Shown here piece by piece: positions 1-9,500 of a DNA stretch of 64,000 bases. The notes under the pieces were generated by a model, which saw only the letters and a list, made by a program, of their open reading frames with translations, was not told the origin of the DNA and ran no database searches. Source of the stretch: WJMT01 sp964456985 (lineage in GTDB: Bacteria; Acidobacteriota; Aminicenantia; Aminicenantales; Aminicenantaceae); NCBI GenBank assembly GCA_964456985.1, contig CAYWDH010000011.1, forward strand, positions 7,585-71,584, read 5' to 3'. The translations under genes and the position numbers were made by a program. The stretch's first letter is position 1, and every line of letters starts with the position of its first letter.

Positions 1-1
1 A

Positions 2-538
2 TATTTCTTTCCCCAATCAGACAAAGACGCCATAATCGTTGACGAACGATTCAACGGCGGCGGCTCAGTTGCCGACTACTACATAGATATCCTGAGACGG
101 CCTTATGTGTGCTACTGGAATTTGAGATACGGGGCGGATTTGAAAACTCCGAGCGCATCCATTCAAGGACCTAAGGTCATGCTGATCAATGAGTCCGCAG
201 GCTCAGGCGGCGACCTTCTTCCCTGGATGTTCAGAAAGTTCAAACTGGGGAAACTCATAGGAACCAGAACCTGGGGAGGCCTGGTCGGAGTACTTGGATT
301 TCCAATTCTCATGGACGGAGGATATGTCACAGCCCCTAATCTGGCTATCTGGACAGAAGACGGATGGGTCGTTGAAAATGAAGGAGTCCCCCCGGACATC
401 GATGTCCAACAGACACCGTCTGAAATTCTGAAAGGTCATGACCCCCAGCTGGAAAAGGCTATTCAGGTCGTGCTTGAAGAACTGAAGAAAAATCCCCCGA
501 AGAAACCGCAAAGACCCCCGTACAAAAAGATAAAATAG
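2..538 (+). CDS. S41 (Tricorn-type) peptidase, C-terminal part, cut by window edge
   Basis: This is the C-terminal protease domain of a Tricorn-like S41 serine peptidase, a family that trims oligopeptides. The frame is open from base 2, so the true start lies outside the window. Visible family marks are DERFNGGG near the start, then NESAGSGGD with the probable nucleophile Ser, and TWGGLVG behind it. The C-terminus is Pro/Lys rich and basic. It belongs to the same family as the complete peptidase at 6589-9756 but has the more classical AGSGGD serine loop. The missing N-terminal part would be expected to hold beta-propeller and PDZ domains. The stop lies 16 bp from the stop of the convergent flavoprotein gene. 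Family assignment is confident; substrate is unknown. Confidence 0.85.
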   Translation, partial: YFFPQSDKDAIIVDERFNGGGSVADYYIDILRRPYVCYWNLRYGADLKTPSASIQGPKVMLINESAGSGGDLLPWMFRKFKLGKLIGTRTWGGLVGVLGFPILMDGGYVTAPNLAIWTEDGWVVENEGVPPDIDVQQTPSEILKGHDPQLEKAIQVVLEELKKNPPKKPQRPPYKKIK

Positions 539-554
539 CGTACAGGAAATTTTT

Positions 555-1679
555 TTACTTGAGGCTTTCCTTACTCCCAAACGAACGGCTGATGGAAAAC
601 TCACTGAAATCAACATCCCACCTATCATGAATCATATAAGATACGAGATGTTTGCATATGCCGGGACCGAACATAAAACCGTGTCCTGACATACCGGAGG
701 CAACATAAAGGTTTTCCACCTCTGTCTGGTCCACTATGGGACTTCCGTCCGGGGTCATGGTATAGCTTCCGGCCCAATGCCTTAAAATAGCGGCTTTTTC
801 CAATTCCGGAACCAGACGGACCATTCTCTGTGCCATCTCAAGTAAAAATTCACGCGAACTGTCCTCCCGTACTCCCGGAACATTGGGATCAGGTGTGTAA
901 CAGCCTATGACCTGTCCGGTTAAAAGCTGTTGGAAATAGCATCCGTCTTTCCGGTAATCAACCAGCATGGGTTCAATGAGCTTTGGTATTCTCTCTGTTA
1001 TGACCGCTTCATGCCTTTCAGGATAAAGAGGAAGGTCTAATCCCACTTTTTTCCCGATCTCCCCTGTCCAGGCTCCTGCACTCAGGAGAACTTTGTTGGC
1101 CTCGATCACAGTTCCGTTTGTTAAAGTCAGAAGGAAATTTTCTTTTTTCTCGATCCCAGAAACCGGATTATGAAGATAAAAATCCCCGCTTTTTTCATCG
1201 ATCTTCTTCTTATAGCCTTTCAATACGGAAAAAGGATATGCCTGACCGTCATCCGGGCAATAAGCAGCTCCCAGAAGGCCATCCGTATTCAATCTGGGTA
1301 CAATAGATAAGGTTTCTTCCGGACTCAACAGGGAGACGTTTATGCCTTCCTTTTTCTGGAGTTCGATGTTTGATCTGAATACATTGAGAAGAACCTCATC
1401 ATGAGCCATGAGAAGATAGCCGCTTTTTGCGAAATCAATGGAAAATCCGAATTCATCCTCCATTTGAGAAAAAAGAGAAACACTCTCTTTCATGAGTCCA
1501 ATGGATGCCGTGGTTGAAAACTGCTGCCGTATCCCTGATATGCACCGTCCTGTTGAGCCCGAGCCAATATAGCTCTTGTCAATGACAGCTGTTTTCAATC
1601 CTTCCTGGCTTAGATTATAGGCAGCGGCCATGCCGATTATTCCGGCTCCTATAACAGCTGAGTCATAGGTTTTTTTCAT
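555..1679 (-). CDS. FAD-dependent oxidoreductase (DAO family), beta subunit of an amino acid dehydrogenase
   Basis: A 374-residue DAO-family flavoprotein. The N-terminus carries the FAD-binding Rossmann motif VIGAGIIGMAAAYNLS followed by an acidic end of strand two (VIDK) and the GSTGR segment typical of sarcosine/glycine oxidase and proline dehydrogenase beta subunits. The C-terminal SGMSGHGFMFGPGICK matches the conserved family end. It is transcribed divergently from a 2Fe-2S gamma subunit (1811) and an HcnB-like alpha subunit (2088); those three are the known parts of heterotrimeric proline, hydroxyproline, opine and cyanide-forming glycine dehydrogenases. The inferred role is oxidation of an imino or amino acid with electrons passed to the partner subunits. 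ATG is preceded by AGGG at good spacing. The exact substrate cannot be read from the sequence. Confidence 0.85.
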   Translation of the reverse strand: MKKTYDSAVIGAGIIGMAAAYNLSQEGLKTAVIDKSYIGSGSTGRCISGIRQQFSTTASIGLMKESVSLFSQMEDEFGFSIDFAKSGYLLMAHDEVLLNVFRSNIELQKKEGINVSLLSPEETLSIVPRLNTDGLLGAAYCPDDGQAYPFSVLKGYKKKIDEKSGDFYLHNPVSGIEKKENFLLTLTNGTVIEANKVLLSAGAWTGEIGKKVGLDLPLYPERHEAVITERIPKLIEPMLVDYRKDGCYFQQLLTGQVIGCYTPDPNVPGVREDSSREFLLEMAQRMVRLVPELEKAAILRHWAGSYTMTPDGSPIVDQTEVENLYVASGMSGHGFMFGPGICKHLVSYMIHDRWDVDFSEFSISRSFGSKESLK

Positions 1680-1704
1680 TCTTTTTCCCTAGATAAGAAG
1701 ATAT

Positions 1705-1733
1705 TTTTTATCACAGGTCATTCCCTAAGTCAA
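1705..1733 (-). promoter_or_regulatory. Probable promoter of the DAO-family gene
   Basis: On the minus strand there is TTGACT (1733-1728), a 17-bp spacer and TAAAAA (1710-1705). This leaves a leader of about 20 nt that contains AGGG before the ATG at 1679. Spacing and -35 match a sigma-70 type promoter; the -10 is weak. Inference only. Confidence 0.45.
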
Positions 1734-1758
1734 ATCAAAACAATTCTTGACAATTTTT

Positions 1759-1772
1759 CTATCAATAGATAG
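1759..1772. repeat. Short inverted repeat in the divergent intergenic region
   Basis: CTATC and GATAG flank a 4-bp centre, just downstream of a TTGACA hexamer at 1747-1752. The position between the two divergently transcribed dehydrogenase transcripts would suit a shared operator. It is short enough to be chance. Confidence 0.25.
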
Positions 1773-1810
1773 GCTATGAATTCAAAAATCCAAAAATTTT
1801 ATCCAGGAAA

Positions 1811-2098
1811 ATGGAAGACCTGAGAATAGAAAAAATACAAAGAAAGCAGAAAATCACATTAACTGTAAACGGCTCAGAAATAAATGCGTATAAGGGGGAA
1901 ACGGTTCTGGCCGCCCTGATAGCAGCAGGATACAAAACCCTGAAAAAAAACCCTGTAAACCAAGAGCCTAGAGGCGCTCTGTGCGGCATGGGAGTGTGTT
2001 TCGAGTGCACAGTAACCATAAACGGGGTCCCGAATATAAGAGCCTGTATGACTGAAGTCCGGGAGGGAATGAGCATAGAGACCGACGATGAAAGATAA
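1811..2098 (+). CDS. 2Fe-2S ferredoxin-like gamma subunit of the amino acid dehydrogenase
   Basis: A 95-residue protein of the HcnA/SoxD-like (2Fe-2S)-binding subunit family. The plant-ferredoxin-type ligand set is visible as C-x4-C-x2-C in CGMGVCFEC, with the fourth Cys 12 residues later (RACM). The N-terminal half has the ubiquitin-like fold pattern (ITLTVNGSEINAYKGETVLAALI). Its last 11 bp overlap the start of the alpha subunit gene, so the two are translationally coupled. The role is electron transfer inside the heterotrimer formed with the products of 2088-3494 and 555-1679. The ATG follows AGGA closely. Family is certain; physiological substrate of the complex is not. Confidence 0.88.
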   Translation: MEDLRIEKIQRKQKITLTVNGSEINAYKGETVLAALIAAGYKTLKKNPVNQEPRGALCGMGVCFECTVTINGVPNIRACMTEVREGMSIETDDER

Positions 2099-3494
2099 AT
2101 ACAATATTGTCATTATAGGAAGCGGATTATCAGGAATCGCCGCTGCAGATATTCTGGCCGATCATAATTTAAGCATTCTTCTCATCGACGAAAATATCCA
2201 CATCGGCGGCCAGCTTTTAAGGAAAATCCCCGAAGACCTAGGAGAATACCCTTCGTACAAACCGGAAAAAATAAAAAGAATCGGATTTAACTTCATAGAT
2301 AAAGTCAAAGAAAAGAAAATCACTCTAATGAACAAGACCATTCTCCAGGGAGTCTATAAAAACAATGAACTGCTGATCGAATACAACAGGGAAAAAACGT
2401 TCACTCTCAAATATGATTTTCTTCTCTTTACCACAGGAGCAAGAGAAAGATTCCTTCCTTTTAAAGGATGGACCCTTCCTGGAGTCTATTCCACAGGAAT
2501 GCTTCAGGTCCTTATTAAGAGTTCTGGCCTTCTACCTGCAAAGAAAATGCTGATGGCAGGCTCCGGATTGTTTCTGTTCGCAGCGGCTTATGAATACCTG
2601 AAAAACGGCGGAAAACTCCTCGGCCTCTTGGAGCAGTCACCCTTCTGGAACAAAGTTAAATTTCTCCCTCAATTTCTCCATCAATCATCTAAATTTCTGG
2701 AAGGAGCGGGCTATATATCCAAAATACTGCTTTCCGGAGTGCCCGTAAAATTCCGGAGGCATGTCATAGAAGCGCGGGGTGAAAAAAGCCTGGAGGAAGT
2801 GGTCGTGGGAAAGCTTGACAAGCACGGCAAACCCATACACGGAACAGAGAAAATATATCAGACAGACGCCCTGGTTATCGGATACGGCTTTGTGCCGAAC
2901 ATCGAAGCCCCGCAGATGGCAGGCTGCGAGCTGGAATATGCCAAAGAAAAAGGGGGCTGGACGGTTGTTGTGAACGAGCGCATGGAGACCAATATGGAAA
3001 ACATCCTTGCAGCCGGGGAAATCACGGGTATAGGCGGCGCCAATAAATCTTTAAATGAAGGCAAGATCGCTGCATACTCCATACTGGAAAAACTCCAGTT
3101 AATGGATGAGGCAGACCTGAACCCTCTTTTCAAAAAGCTTAAAAAAGAGAGAAAACACCATATGAGCTTTGTCAAATGCTTCAACTCTCTTTATCAAATC
3201 AAACAAAAAACAGTCCTCGAAATCCCGGACGATACCATTGTGTGCCGCTGTGAAAGCGTTGACATGAAAAGCATAAAGGATGCCATCAGCATAGGCTGTA
3301 ATGACCCAAACGGCCTTAAAATGGCCACCCGCTGTACCATGGGCCAATGTCAGGGACGGACATGCGCTCCGGCTATCTATGACCTGCTCCAAATCCTGTG
3401 CGGCCTCACTCCGGAGGAAACCGGTCTGTTCTCTGTAAGGCCTCCCTTTAAACCCGTATCCATCAGCGCTTTGAACAAATCGAACAAATCCTGA
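2088..3494 (+). CDS. HcnB-like FAD/NAD-binding alpha subunit of the amino acid dehydrogenase
   Basis: A 468-residue pyridine-nucleotide-disulphide-oxidoreductase-type flavoprotein. The first dinucleotide fold (IIGSGLSGIAAADIL) is near residue 5, a second (MAGSGLFLFAAAYEYL) is near residue 158, and the conserved ATG-like turn is AAGEITGIGG near 305. The C-terminal 90 residues hold a BFD-like 2Fe-2S domain with CRC and, further on, CTMGQC. This architecture is that of the alpha subunit of proline/hydroxyproline dehydrogenases, opine oxidases and hydrogen cyanide synthase HcnB. It starts inside the gamma subunit gene (ATG at 2088). Together with the DAO subunit it should form a membrane-peripheral dehydrogenase feeding electrons from an amino acid into the respiratory chain. 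Confidence 0.87.
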   Translation: MKDKYNIVIIGSGLSGIAAADILADHNLSILLIDENIHIGGQLLRKIPEDLGEYPSYKPEKIKRIGFNFIDKVKEKKITLMNKTILQGVYKNNELLIEYNREKTFTLKYDFLLFTTGARERFLPFKGWTLPGVYSTGMLQVLIKSSGLLPAKKMLMAGSGLFLFAAAYEYLKNGGKLLGLLEQSPFWNKVKFLPQFLHQSSKFLEGAGYISKILLSGVPVKFRRHVIEARGEKSLEEVVVGKLDKHGKPIHGTEKIYQTDALVIGYGFVPNIEAPQMAGCELEYAKEKGGWTVVVNERMETNMENILAAGEITGIGGANKSLNEGKIAAYSILEKLQLMDEADLNPLFKKLKKERKHHMSFVKCFNSLYQIKQKTVLEIPDDTIVCRCESVDMKSIKDAISIGCNDPNGLKMATRCTMGQCQGRTCAPAIYDLLQILCGLTPEETGLFSVRPPFKPVSISALNKSNKS

Positions 3495-3515
3495 TCAAAC
3501 AGAACGTTATCACAC

Positions 3516-4025
3516 CTATCTTTCTGAAAGGATTCTTTTCTGGAGCTCTTTTGCCTCTGCCAGCAGTTCATCCAGCTTGTCAAAGATGATTCTGACCTTG
3601 ATATTAGGAAGCTTTCTTTTCCCCTCCTGCTGGGAAGCGTAATTCAAGCTCAGGAATTTCCTGATCTCCTCTATGTCCATCAGCTTGTTTAAAAACTCAT
3701 CTTGGATAAGTTCTTCTTCCAGCTCCTGTTCTTCCTCTGTTTTAGCAAGCATGTTGTACTCGTCTAGCAGGTTTTCCCTCCAGTTTTTATAATCAGATGT
3801 TACATATTCGGGAAGAGGCCCTAAAAGCCTTCTGGCATTTTTCATGGATTCTCTGAAAAAATCTTCCCCTTCACGCAGAAACCTTTTGGCTCTATAAAAG
3901 TTAGTCTGACTCTGTTGGGAATCCTTTTTCAAGATATTCTCAAATGCCTCTATGGCTTCCTTTAAAGACCGAAAACATTTAAGGGCCTTCGGATACACTA
4001 ATTTTTCCGTATCTTTTGTTTCCAT
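3516..4025 (-). CDS. Hypothetical helical protein
   Basis: I do not recognise this 169-residue protein. It is highly charged and predicted almost wholly helical, with heptad-like stretches (for example around EEQELEEELIQDEF) that suggest a coiled coil. It has no signal peptide and one Cys near residue 17. The ATG at 4025 is preceded by GGGAG about 10 nt upstream. It is the last gene of a minus-strand run behind pfkA (44-bp gap), so it may be cotranscribed with it. No function is proposed. Confidence 0.6.
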   Translation of the reverse strand: METKDTEKLVYPKALKCFRSLKEAIEAFENILKKDSQQSQTNFYRAKRFLREGEDFFRESMKNARRLLGPLPEYVTSDYKNWRENLLDEYNMLAKTEEEQELEEELIQDEFLNKLMDIEEIRKFLSLNYASQQEGKRKLPNIKVRIIFDKLDELLAEAKELQKRILSER

Positions 4026-4069
4026 GCTGCTATACTCCCATCCTTTATCCAGAGAGGCTTCTCAATAAA

Positions 4070-5026
4070 TCAAGTTAAAATCTGGATCAATTCCATAAAT
4101 CGAGAAAAATTTTCGCGTTTATACCGGACCGCATCCTTTAAAGGATAGACCACTGGTGCATCATTTCTCCAGCCTACAGCATGATGCCTTTTTCCCTGTA
4201 GGAGAGCATCCACTGCCGCTCTCCCCATTTTGGCTCCCAAAATCCTGTCAAAAGCACTGGGGCTTCCCCCTCTTTGAATATGTCCTATGACCGTAACCCG
4301 GACATCATCAATATGTTCTTTGAGTTCTTCTTCCAGGATTCTTGTCTTTCCCGATCCTTCGGCAATAATAATGATCCAGCTTTTTTTCCCTAATTTTCTG
4401 CCCTTCTGAACTTTTTCCAAAACACTGTCTATATCCTGTTTGATCTCCGGAATAATGACGTCTTCGGCTCCTCCTGCCAGGGCAGAGTGAACCGCGAGGG
4501 ATCCGGACTCTCTTCCCATGACCTCAACCAGGAAAATTCGGTCCATGCTGTAAGCTGTATCCCTTATCTTGTCTATGGCATCCATAGCTGTGTTTAAGGC
4601 TGTGTCAAAGCCCAGTGTTTCCTGCGTACCGGCAATGTCATTATCTATTGTGGCCGGAATTCCAATGGCAGGGAAATCAAATTCCCTGTTAAACACCAGT
4701 GCCCCTTTATAAGAGCCGTTTCCGCCTATGACAACAAATCCCTCAATCTCGCTTTCAACCAGATTTTTGTACGCTTCTTTCCGTCCCGTTTTTTTTAAGA
4801 AATCCTCTGACCTGGCCGTTTTTAAAAACGTACCTCCGAGATTGATGATATTGCTGACATCCCGTCTTCCCAGCTCGATGAAGACCTTATTGACCAGCCC
4901 CTGGTATCCGTGAGATACCCCTACTACTGAAAGCCCCTGGGATAAGGCATACCTCACCACACTCCTTATGGCGCTGTTCATTCCCGGCGAGTCGCCGCCT
5001 GAGGTCAAAATAGCGATTCTCTTCAT
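4070..5026 (-). CDS. pfkA: 6-phosphofructokinase
   Basis: A 318-residue group I phosphofructokinase that phosphorylates fructose 6-phosphate to the 1,6-bisphosphate. Length is near that of E. coli PfkA (320). Visible motifs are TSGGDSPGMNSA near residue 8, GGTFLKTARSED near 64 (Arg72 equivalent), PATIDND at 124-130 with the catalytic Asp128, MGRESG and the effector/substrate segment RGGSPSAFDRI. The nucleotide loop reads GGNGS at 101-105: Gly104 favours ATP over pyrophosphate, but the usual Asp103 is Asn. Residue 125 is Ala, neither the Gly of ATP enzymes nor the Lys of pyrophosphate enzymes. Donor is therefore likely ATP but deserves a test. It follows the racemase-like lipoprotein gene with a 48-bp gap holding a palindrome. 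Confidence 0.92.
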   Translation of the reverse strand: MKRIAILTSGGDSPGMNSAIRSVVRYALSQGLSVVGVSHGYQGLVNKVFIELGRRDVSNIINLGGTFLKTARSEDFLKKTGRKEAYKNLVESEIEGFVVIGGNGSYKGALVFNREFDFPAIGIPATIDNDIAGTQETLGFDTALNTAMDAIDKIRDTAYSMDRIFLVEVMGRESGSLAVHSALAGGAEDVIIPEIKQDIDSVLEKVQKGRKLGKKSWIIIIAEGSGKTRILEEELKEHIDDVRVTVIGHIQRGGSPSAFDRILGAKMGRAAVDALLQGKRHHAVGWRNDAPVVYPLKDAVRYKRENFSRFMELIQILT

Positions 5027-5033
5027 CTTCAGT

Positions 5034-5051
5034 TAATCTGATATCAGATTA
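5034..5051. repeat. 18-bp perfect palindrome upstream of pfkA
   Basis: TAATCTGAT followed by its exact complement ATCAGATTA, without a spacer, ends 8 bp before the pfkA start codon and 24 bp after the racemase-like gene. No T-run follows on either strand, so a terminator is unlikely. It could be an operator for pfkA or an mRNA hairpin that affects its translation. Confidence 0.4.
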
Positions 5052-5074
5052 TGGTGTTAGAGTCAACAAAATCA

Positions 5075-6574
5075 TCAATTTGTATTGAAAAGAAGAGCAT
5101 AGATATCCGGAAGACTGCTCTGTATTTTCAATAAAAGGGCCTCCGGCAGGTGCTTCTTTTGCAAAGGAACTCTCTTGACATAAAGAAAGGAGCTGTTGAT
5201 GTCCCGTCCGTATTTATAATCAACAGGAAACTCCCCTGCGGAATCGATCCGGATGGAATCCAGCAATGGGTTCGGAACGGATAGGAAAAACCGGCTTTCG
5301 CTGTTCTTGTTCCGGCCGAAAAGATTGTTCTCTCGGAAATAAAGATAAAGGCTCACGGCTTCTGCCTCTGCAGGGTCAATGATGTGGATCTCTTCCGGAA
5401 TGATATCCCTGTATTTCTCGTTAAAAGATCTGAGAAAAAGAAAATGATCCCTGAATTCCTGCTCAAAGAGCGGATAATGGGTGCATCCGAGGATAACGGA
5501 TCTGATCCTCCCTGTCTCTCCTCTCTCCAGGGCCTCTGTGACCAGGCTTGTCACATAGTACTTTATATAGTTTTCAACGGAATTGAGTTCCACGGTGATG
5601 ATGTTCCTCTCCTCATCCCTTTCCAAAAGCAGTCCATCTCCAGTATCAAAATGGTATTCTTCCCAGAGGGAAAGATCTATGGAATAGACAGGATGGCCTA
5701 TTCCCGGACCCTGATAAAGACCGGATCCCCTGACATCGGCTGTATCAGGTATAATATAAGCCGGATCTCCGTCTACTGCGCCGGCCAATCCGAAACACGG
5801 CTGCTGCAGTATGTTGACTTCTTTAATACCTCTTGCCGAAAAATATTTTTTGAGTGCCCTGGAATACCCTCCGGAACTGCAGGTCCCTTCCGTGGCAAAA
5901 ACAGCCACCGTATCCATTGTATCCGCATCATAGAGCTGAACAGCCTCTTTGGCTCCGGCATCTATGATTCCAATAGCCTTCATATCCGATCCCCAATCTT
6001 TGAGTACCTGTTCCACGAGCTCAAATCCGTAAGCCGTGGCTGTATTGCAGGCTATGACAATGGCTTTGACCGGTAGTTTTTCACCTGTCGGGGATTTTTC
6101 CTCCGGAGAGGCATAATATCTATCTCCCAAAAGAAACCGGACATCCTTGATGATCAATTCTTTAAGAAAATCGGTTTTTCCTTCGGACGGATACCTTCCG
6201 TAAGGCATATTGGCCCTATCCCCCAGATAAACGAACTTCTCTGAAATAAAATCAGGAATCCCGTCACTGCCTCGCTCATGGGTACGGTTATCAAACGCAT
6301 CCAGCCGGATAATGGCATTCAATACGGTCAGCCCTCCTGTCCCGGAATCAAAAACGCCTATGGGTAAAGGATCCCGATCTTGGGGGTATTCGCTAAAGTC
6401 AATATAAAACGGACTGTTTTGATCCGAGCTTATCTCAGATATCAAGCTCAATTTCTCTGAACCGGAGGTGAGCTTATTGTCCTGCTTTTTAACGGAGGAC
6501 GAACAGGAAGAAAAAAGAGCGGCTACAAGAAGCGCAAAAATCAAAAAACATCCTTTACCCTTTCTATGTTTCAT
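5075..6574 (-). CDS. Exported lipoprotein of the Asp/Glu racemase (MurI) family with large insertions
   Basis: A 499-residue protein with a lipoprotein-type signal (hydrophobic stretch 9-21, candidate lipid-acceptor Cys24 in FSSC) followed by a glutamate racemase domain. The MurI signatures are all present: FDSGTGGLTV at 75-84, LGDRANMPYG near 117, ACNTATA with Cys176, and GCTHYPL with Cys364. Thus both catalytic cysteines and their neighbours are kept. Ordinary MurI is cytosolic and about 265 residues; here there are extra segments between the motifs, including about 185 residues between the two cysteines, and a C-terminal extension. It lies 14 bp behind the Tricorn-like peptidase gene and before pfkA, probably in one transcript. 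Activity on free amino acids outside the cytoplasm is inference. Confidence 0.82.
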   Translation of the reverse strand: MKHRKGKGCFLIFALLVAALFSSCSSSVKKQDNKLTSGSEKLSLISEISSDQNSPFYIDFSEYPQDRDPLPIGVFDSGTGGLTVLNAIIRLDAFDNRTHERGSDGIPDFISEKFVYLGDRANMPYGRYPSEGKTDFLKELIIKDVRFLLGDRYYASPEEKSPTGEKLPVKAIVIACNTATAYGFELVEQVLKDWGSDMKAIGIIDAGAKEAVQLYDADTMDTVAVFATEGTCSSGGYSRALKKYFSARGIKEVNILQQPCFGLAGAVDGDPAYIIPDTADVRGSGLYQGPGIGHPVYSIDLSLWEEYHFDTGDGLLLERDEERNIITVELNSVENYIKYYVTSLVTEALERGETGRIRSVILGCTHYPLFEQEFRDHFLFLRSFNEKYRDIIPEEIHIIDPAEAEAVSLYLYFRENNLFGRNKNSESRFFLSVPNPLLDSIRIDSAGEFPVDYKYGRDINSSFLYVKRVPLQKKHLPEALLLKIQSSLPDIYALLFNTN

Positions 6575-6588
6575 GTGCAGGTGCTCGA

Positions 6589-9500
6589 TTATTTTTTCTC
6601 TTTTATGAGATCATTGATAACGCTTATGGCTTTTTCAAGCTGGGGATCCGCACCGCTTAATTCATTATTCAGGTCATTAACCACTTCAATATCCGGCTTA
6701 ACTCCCCCGCTTGTCTCCAGGTCCTTTCCGTCAAGGGTGAAACATCCCCAGAAAGGCAGTCTGAAATAAGCTCCGTTCATCAATCCTGCTCCGGTCGTGA
6801 AGATCAACCAGCCGTAAGTGGTGTTTCCGATAACAGGTCCTCTGTCAAGGGCTTTAAAACCATTCGCTGTCATCTCTCCGTCACTGAGTGTCACTTCATT
6901 AACCAGAAGCACTATGGGTTTGTCTTCGAATCCATAGGATGATTGAGGCGTCTCAGAAAGGCCTCTTATCTTCCACTTCGCATAAACAGGCTTTGTGAGA
7001 GCCTGTAAGACCCTGTCATGAACATTTCCGCCAAAATTATAGCGCAGGTCCAGTATCAATCCTTTCCTCGGCACAGCGTCCCTCTCGAGCTCTTTGAGAA
7101 ATCTTTCCAGGTCTCCCCAGCCCATGGCCCGCATATATATATAAGCTATCTTATCATCCGTATTTTTCTTTACATAATCACGCCGGCTGTCTATCCACTC
7201 CTCTAAAACGAGCCGGCTTTCCCGTCCGGCAGAGATCGGTTCGACCGAGACTTTCTTTTCTTCGCCCGCCTTGTCTTTCTTAAAACTCAGTACGATCCTC
7301 TTCCCTATCTTTCCGTTAAAAAGCTTCCATATGTTTTCCTGAGCTTTGACACTCTGCCCGTTTACGGATACCAGCTCATCCCCTTGAGATATCTCTTCTC
7401 TGTAAAAGTACAATGGACCGTCCTTTATGATTCGCTTCAAAAAGACCTTACCCTCAGCTAAATCCCACTCGGCTCCGACATGGGCGCTCGGCTCCTCTGT
7501 CCTTAGTCCCATGGTCCCTCTTATTCCGGAATGAGAGGAATTGAGATATCCGATCATTTCATTGGCATAATCATAAAAATCTCTGTCCTCCCGCACCTGT
7601 TGAAGCACAGGCTTAAATTTTTCATAGAGCCCGTCCCAATCAACATTGTGGAGTTTCTCATCATAATAATAGTGCTTCAGCGTATAGTAGACCTCTCCCA
7701 GCATCTGTTCGTATTCATCGACCTTATCCACTTTAATATCCACATCAAAAGACACCCTTTCGCTCTTGCTTGATTTTAAGTTTATTCTTCCAATATTTCC
7801 GGAACTCAGATAATACAGATATTCTCCGCCTTTACGGCACTGAAGACTTCTCGGATATCTGATGGCGGGCATAAACGGTTCGAACTTCCCTCTTTCTTCC
7901 TTTTTCAGGCTGGTCTTCCATAAATGATACGTCCCGTCCGTATCTGACACGAAATAGACTGTTTCCTTATCCACAGGAGAGATCACAAAGGCACTATCAT
8001 CACCCAGACTGTTCGTTATCCTCTTGGTCTGCCTTTCTATGTCTTCCATATCAAAAACGACCTTGGGTTCTTCCTTATCCTTCTCCTCTTTGTCTTTCTT
8101 CTTCTCGTCTTCTTTATCTTTATCCTCGGCCTTAAAAAGCTCCTCGAATTTATCTTCCTTGAATTCGGGTTTTTCAGGGGCAAAATCAACTCTATAGATA
8201 TCCCATTTCCCCGTGAATTCAGGAAAGCTGTGCCCGAAACGGTTGGATGAGAACAGCATGAACTTGCAGTCCTGAGACCAGTAAGGGCTTCCTTCATCAT
8301 AAGCCGTATCAGTAAGAAGAATCTTCTGTTTCGAATTGATATCAACGGCAAAAATATCCGAATTGCTGTTTCTTTGAGGGACAACAGCCAGATAGGCACT
8401 GTCCGGAGACCAGACGAACACATCGCCAAAACGGCCTCCAAAATCCCCCTCTATAAGCAGGTGGTCATCTTTTTTGTCAGAACTGATGAGTCTTATCTGT
8501 TTTTTCCCTCTGTAATAAGCAATCCATTTCCCGTCCGGGGAAAAAGTGGGCAGCAGCTCATCCTCGAGGCTTGAAACCAGGAGTTCCGGTTCCTCGTCTC
8601 CCAGCGCTGAAACAAGATATATATCAGGATTGGCGTTTTTATCACAAATATACACCAAAAAGCGGCTGTCCTTATCCCAGTTGATCTGTTTTTCCCTCCA
8701 TGGAGTCCGGGTGATATTGCGCGCAAATCCCCCCTTACTTGCCATGACAAAGATATCTCCCCGCACCACAGCCGCTATCTTTTTTCCGTCCGGAGAGATT
8801 CTGTATTCGGAAACAGACGCTTCTTTGTAATGAAAAGTCCTGCTGTTTTTTGTCTCACTGGGCGCACTGATTTTAACAGGGTGGGATTCGCCTTTTTCCA
8901 GGTCTGTTATCCATAATCCGAAATCTCTTTCATAGACCGATAAAGCGACATCATCCGCTATGGAGAGCCATTTTATATCTCCCTCTTTAAAGTGTGTGAC
9001 AGGGGTCAAACCGGTTCCGTCTTTTCCTACGGACCAGATGTTCTTGTTATTGTATTGCCTGTCACTGACGAAATATATTGTTCCTTCGGAAGGGCCCCAG
9101 TGAGGCCAAAAACAGTTGCTCTGGTCCGAGATTACAAGTTCCGCCTGTTTTGTATCGAATCCTTTTCTCCAGATCTCGGATGTGTTGGAACCCCGGTAGC
9201 CCCTTCTCCACCAATACCCGTTCTCCATTCCTAATGAAAAGACATATTTCTGTCCATCCGGAGACAGATCCGCATAATAAGGCCAGCTCCAGTAAGTATC
9301 AAGGATAGGATAAGCATTCCCTCCCTGCAGGGAAATCTTAAAAAGGCTTGAAGAAGAGGAACGGCCTGAATGAAAAATGACCCAATTTCCATCCGGAGAG
9401 ATGTCATTTCCCACATCACCTGCCGAATGATACGTAAGGCGCCTGGGCACTCCTCCTTCCGAATCTATGACATAGATATCATCATTCCCGTTTCGGTTTG

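Noticed and set aside
555..3494. Hydrogen cyanide synthase (hcnABC) as the name for the three-subunit flavoenzyme.
   Set aside because: The architecture is shared by proline, hydroxyproline and opine dehydrogenases; gene order differs from hcnABC and nothing here favours cyanide formation.
5384..6076. 230-codon plus-strand frame opposite the racemase-like gene.
   Set aside because: It is the antisense shadow of a gene with clear catalytic motifs; composition is unlike a real protein.
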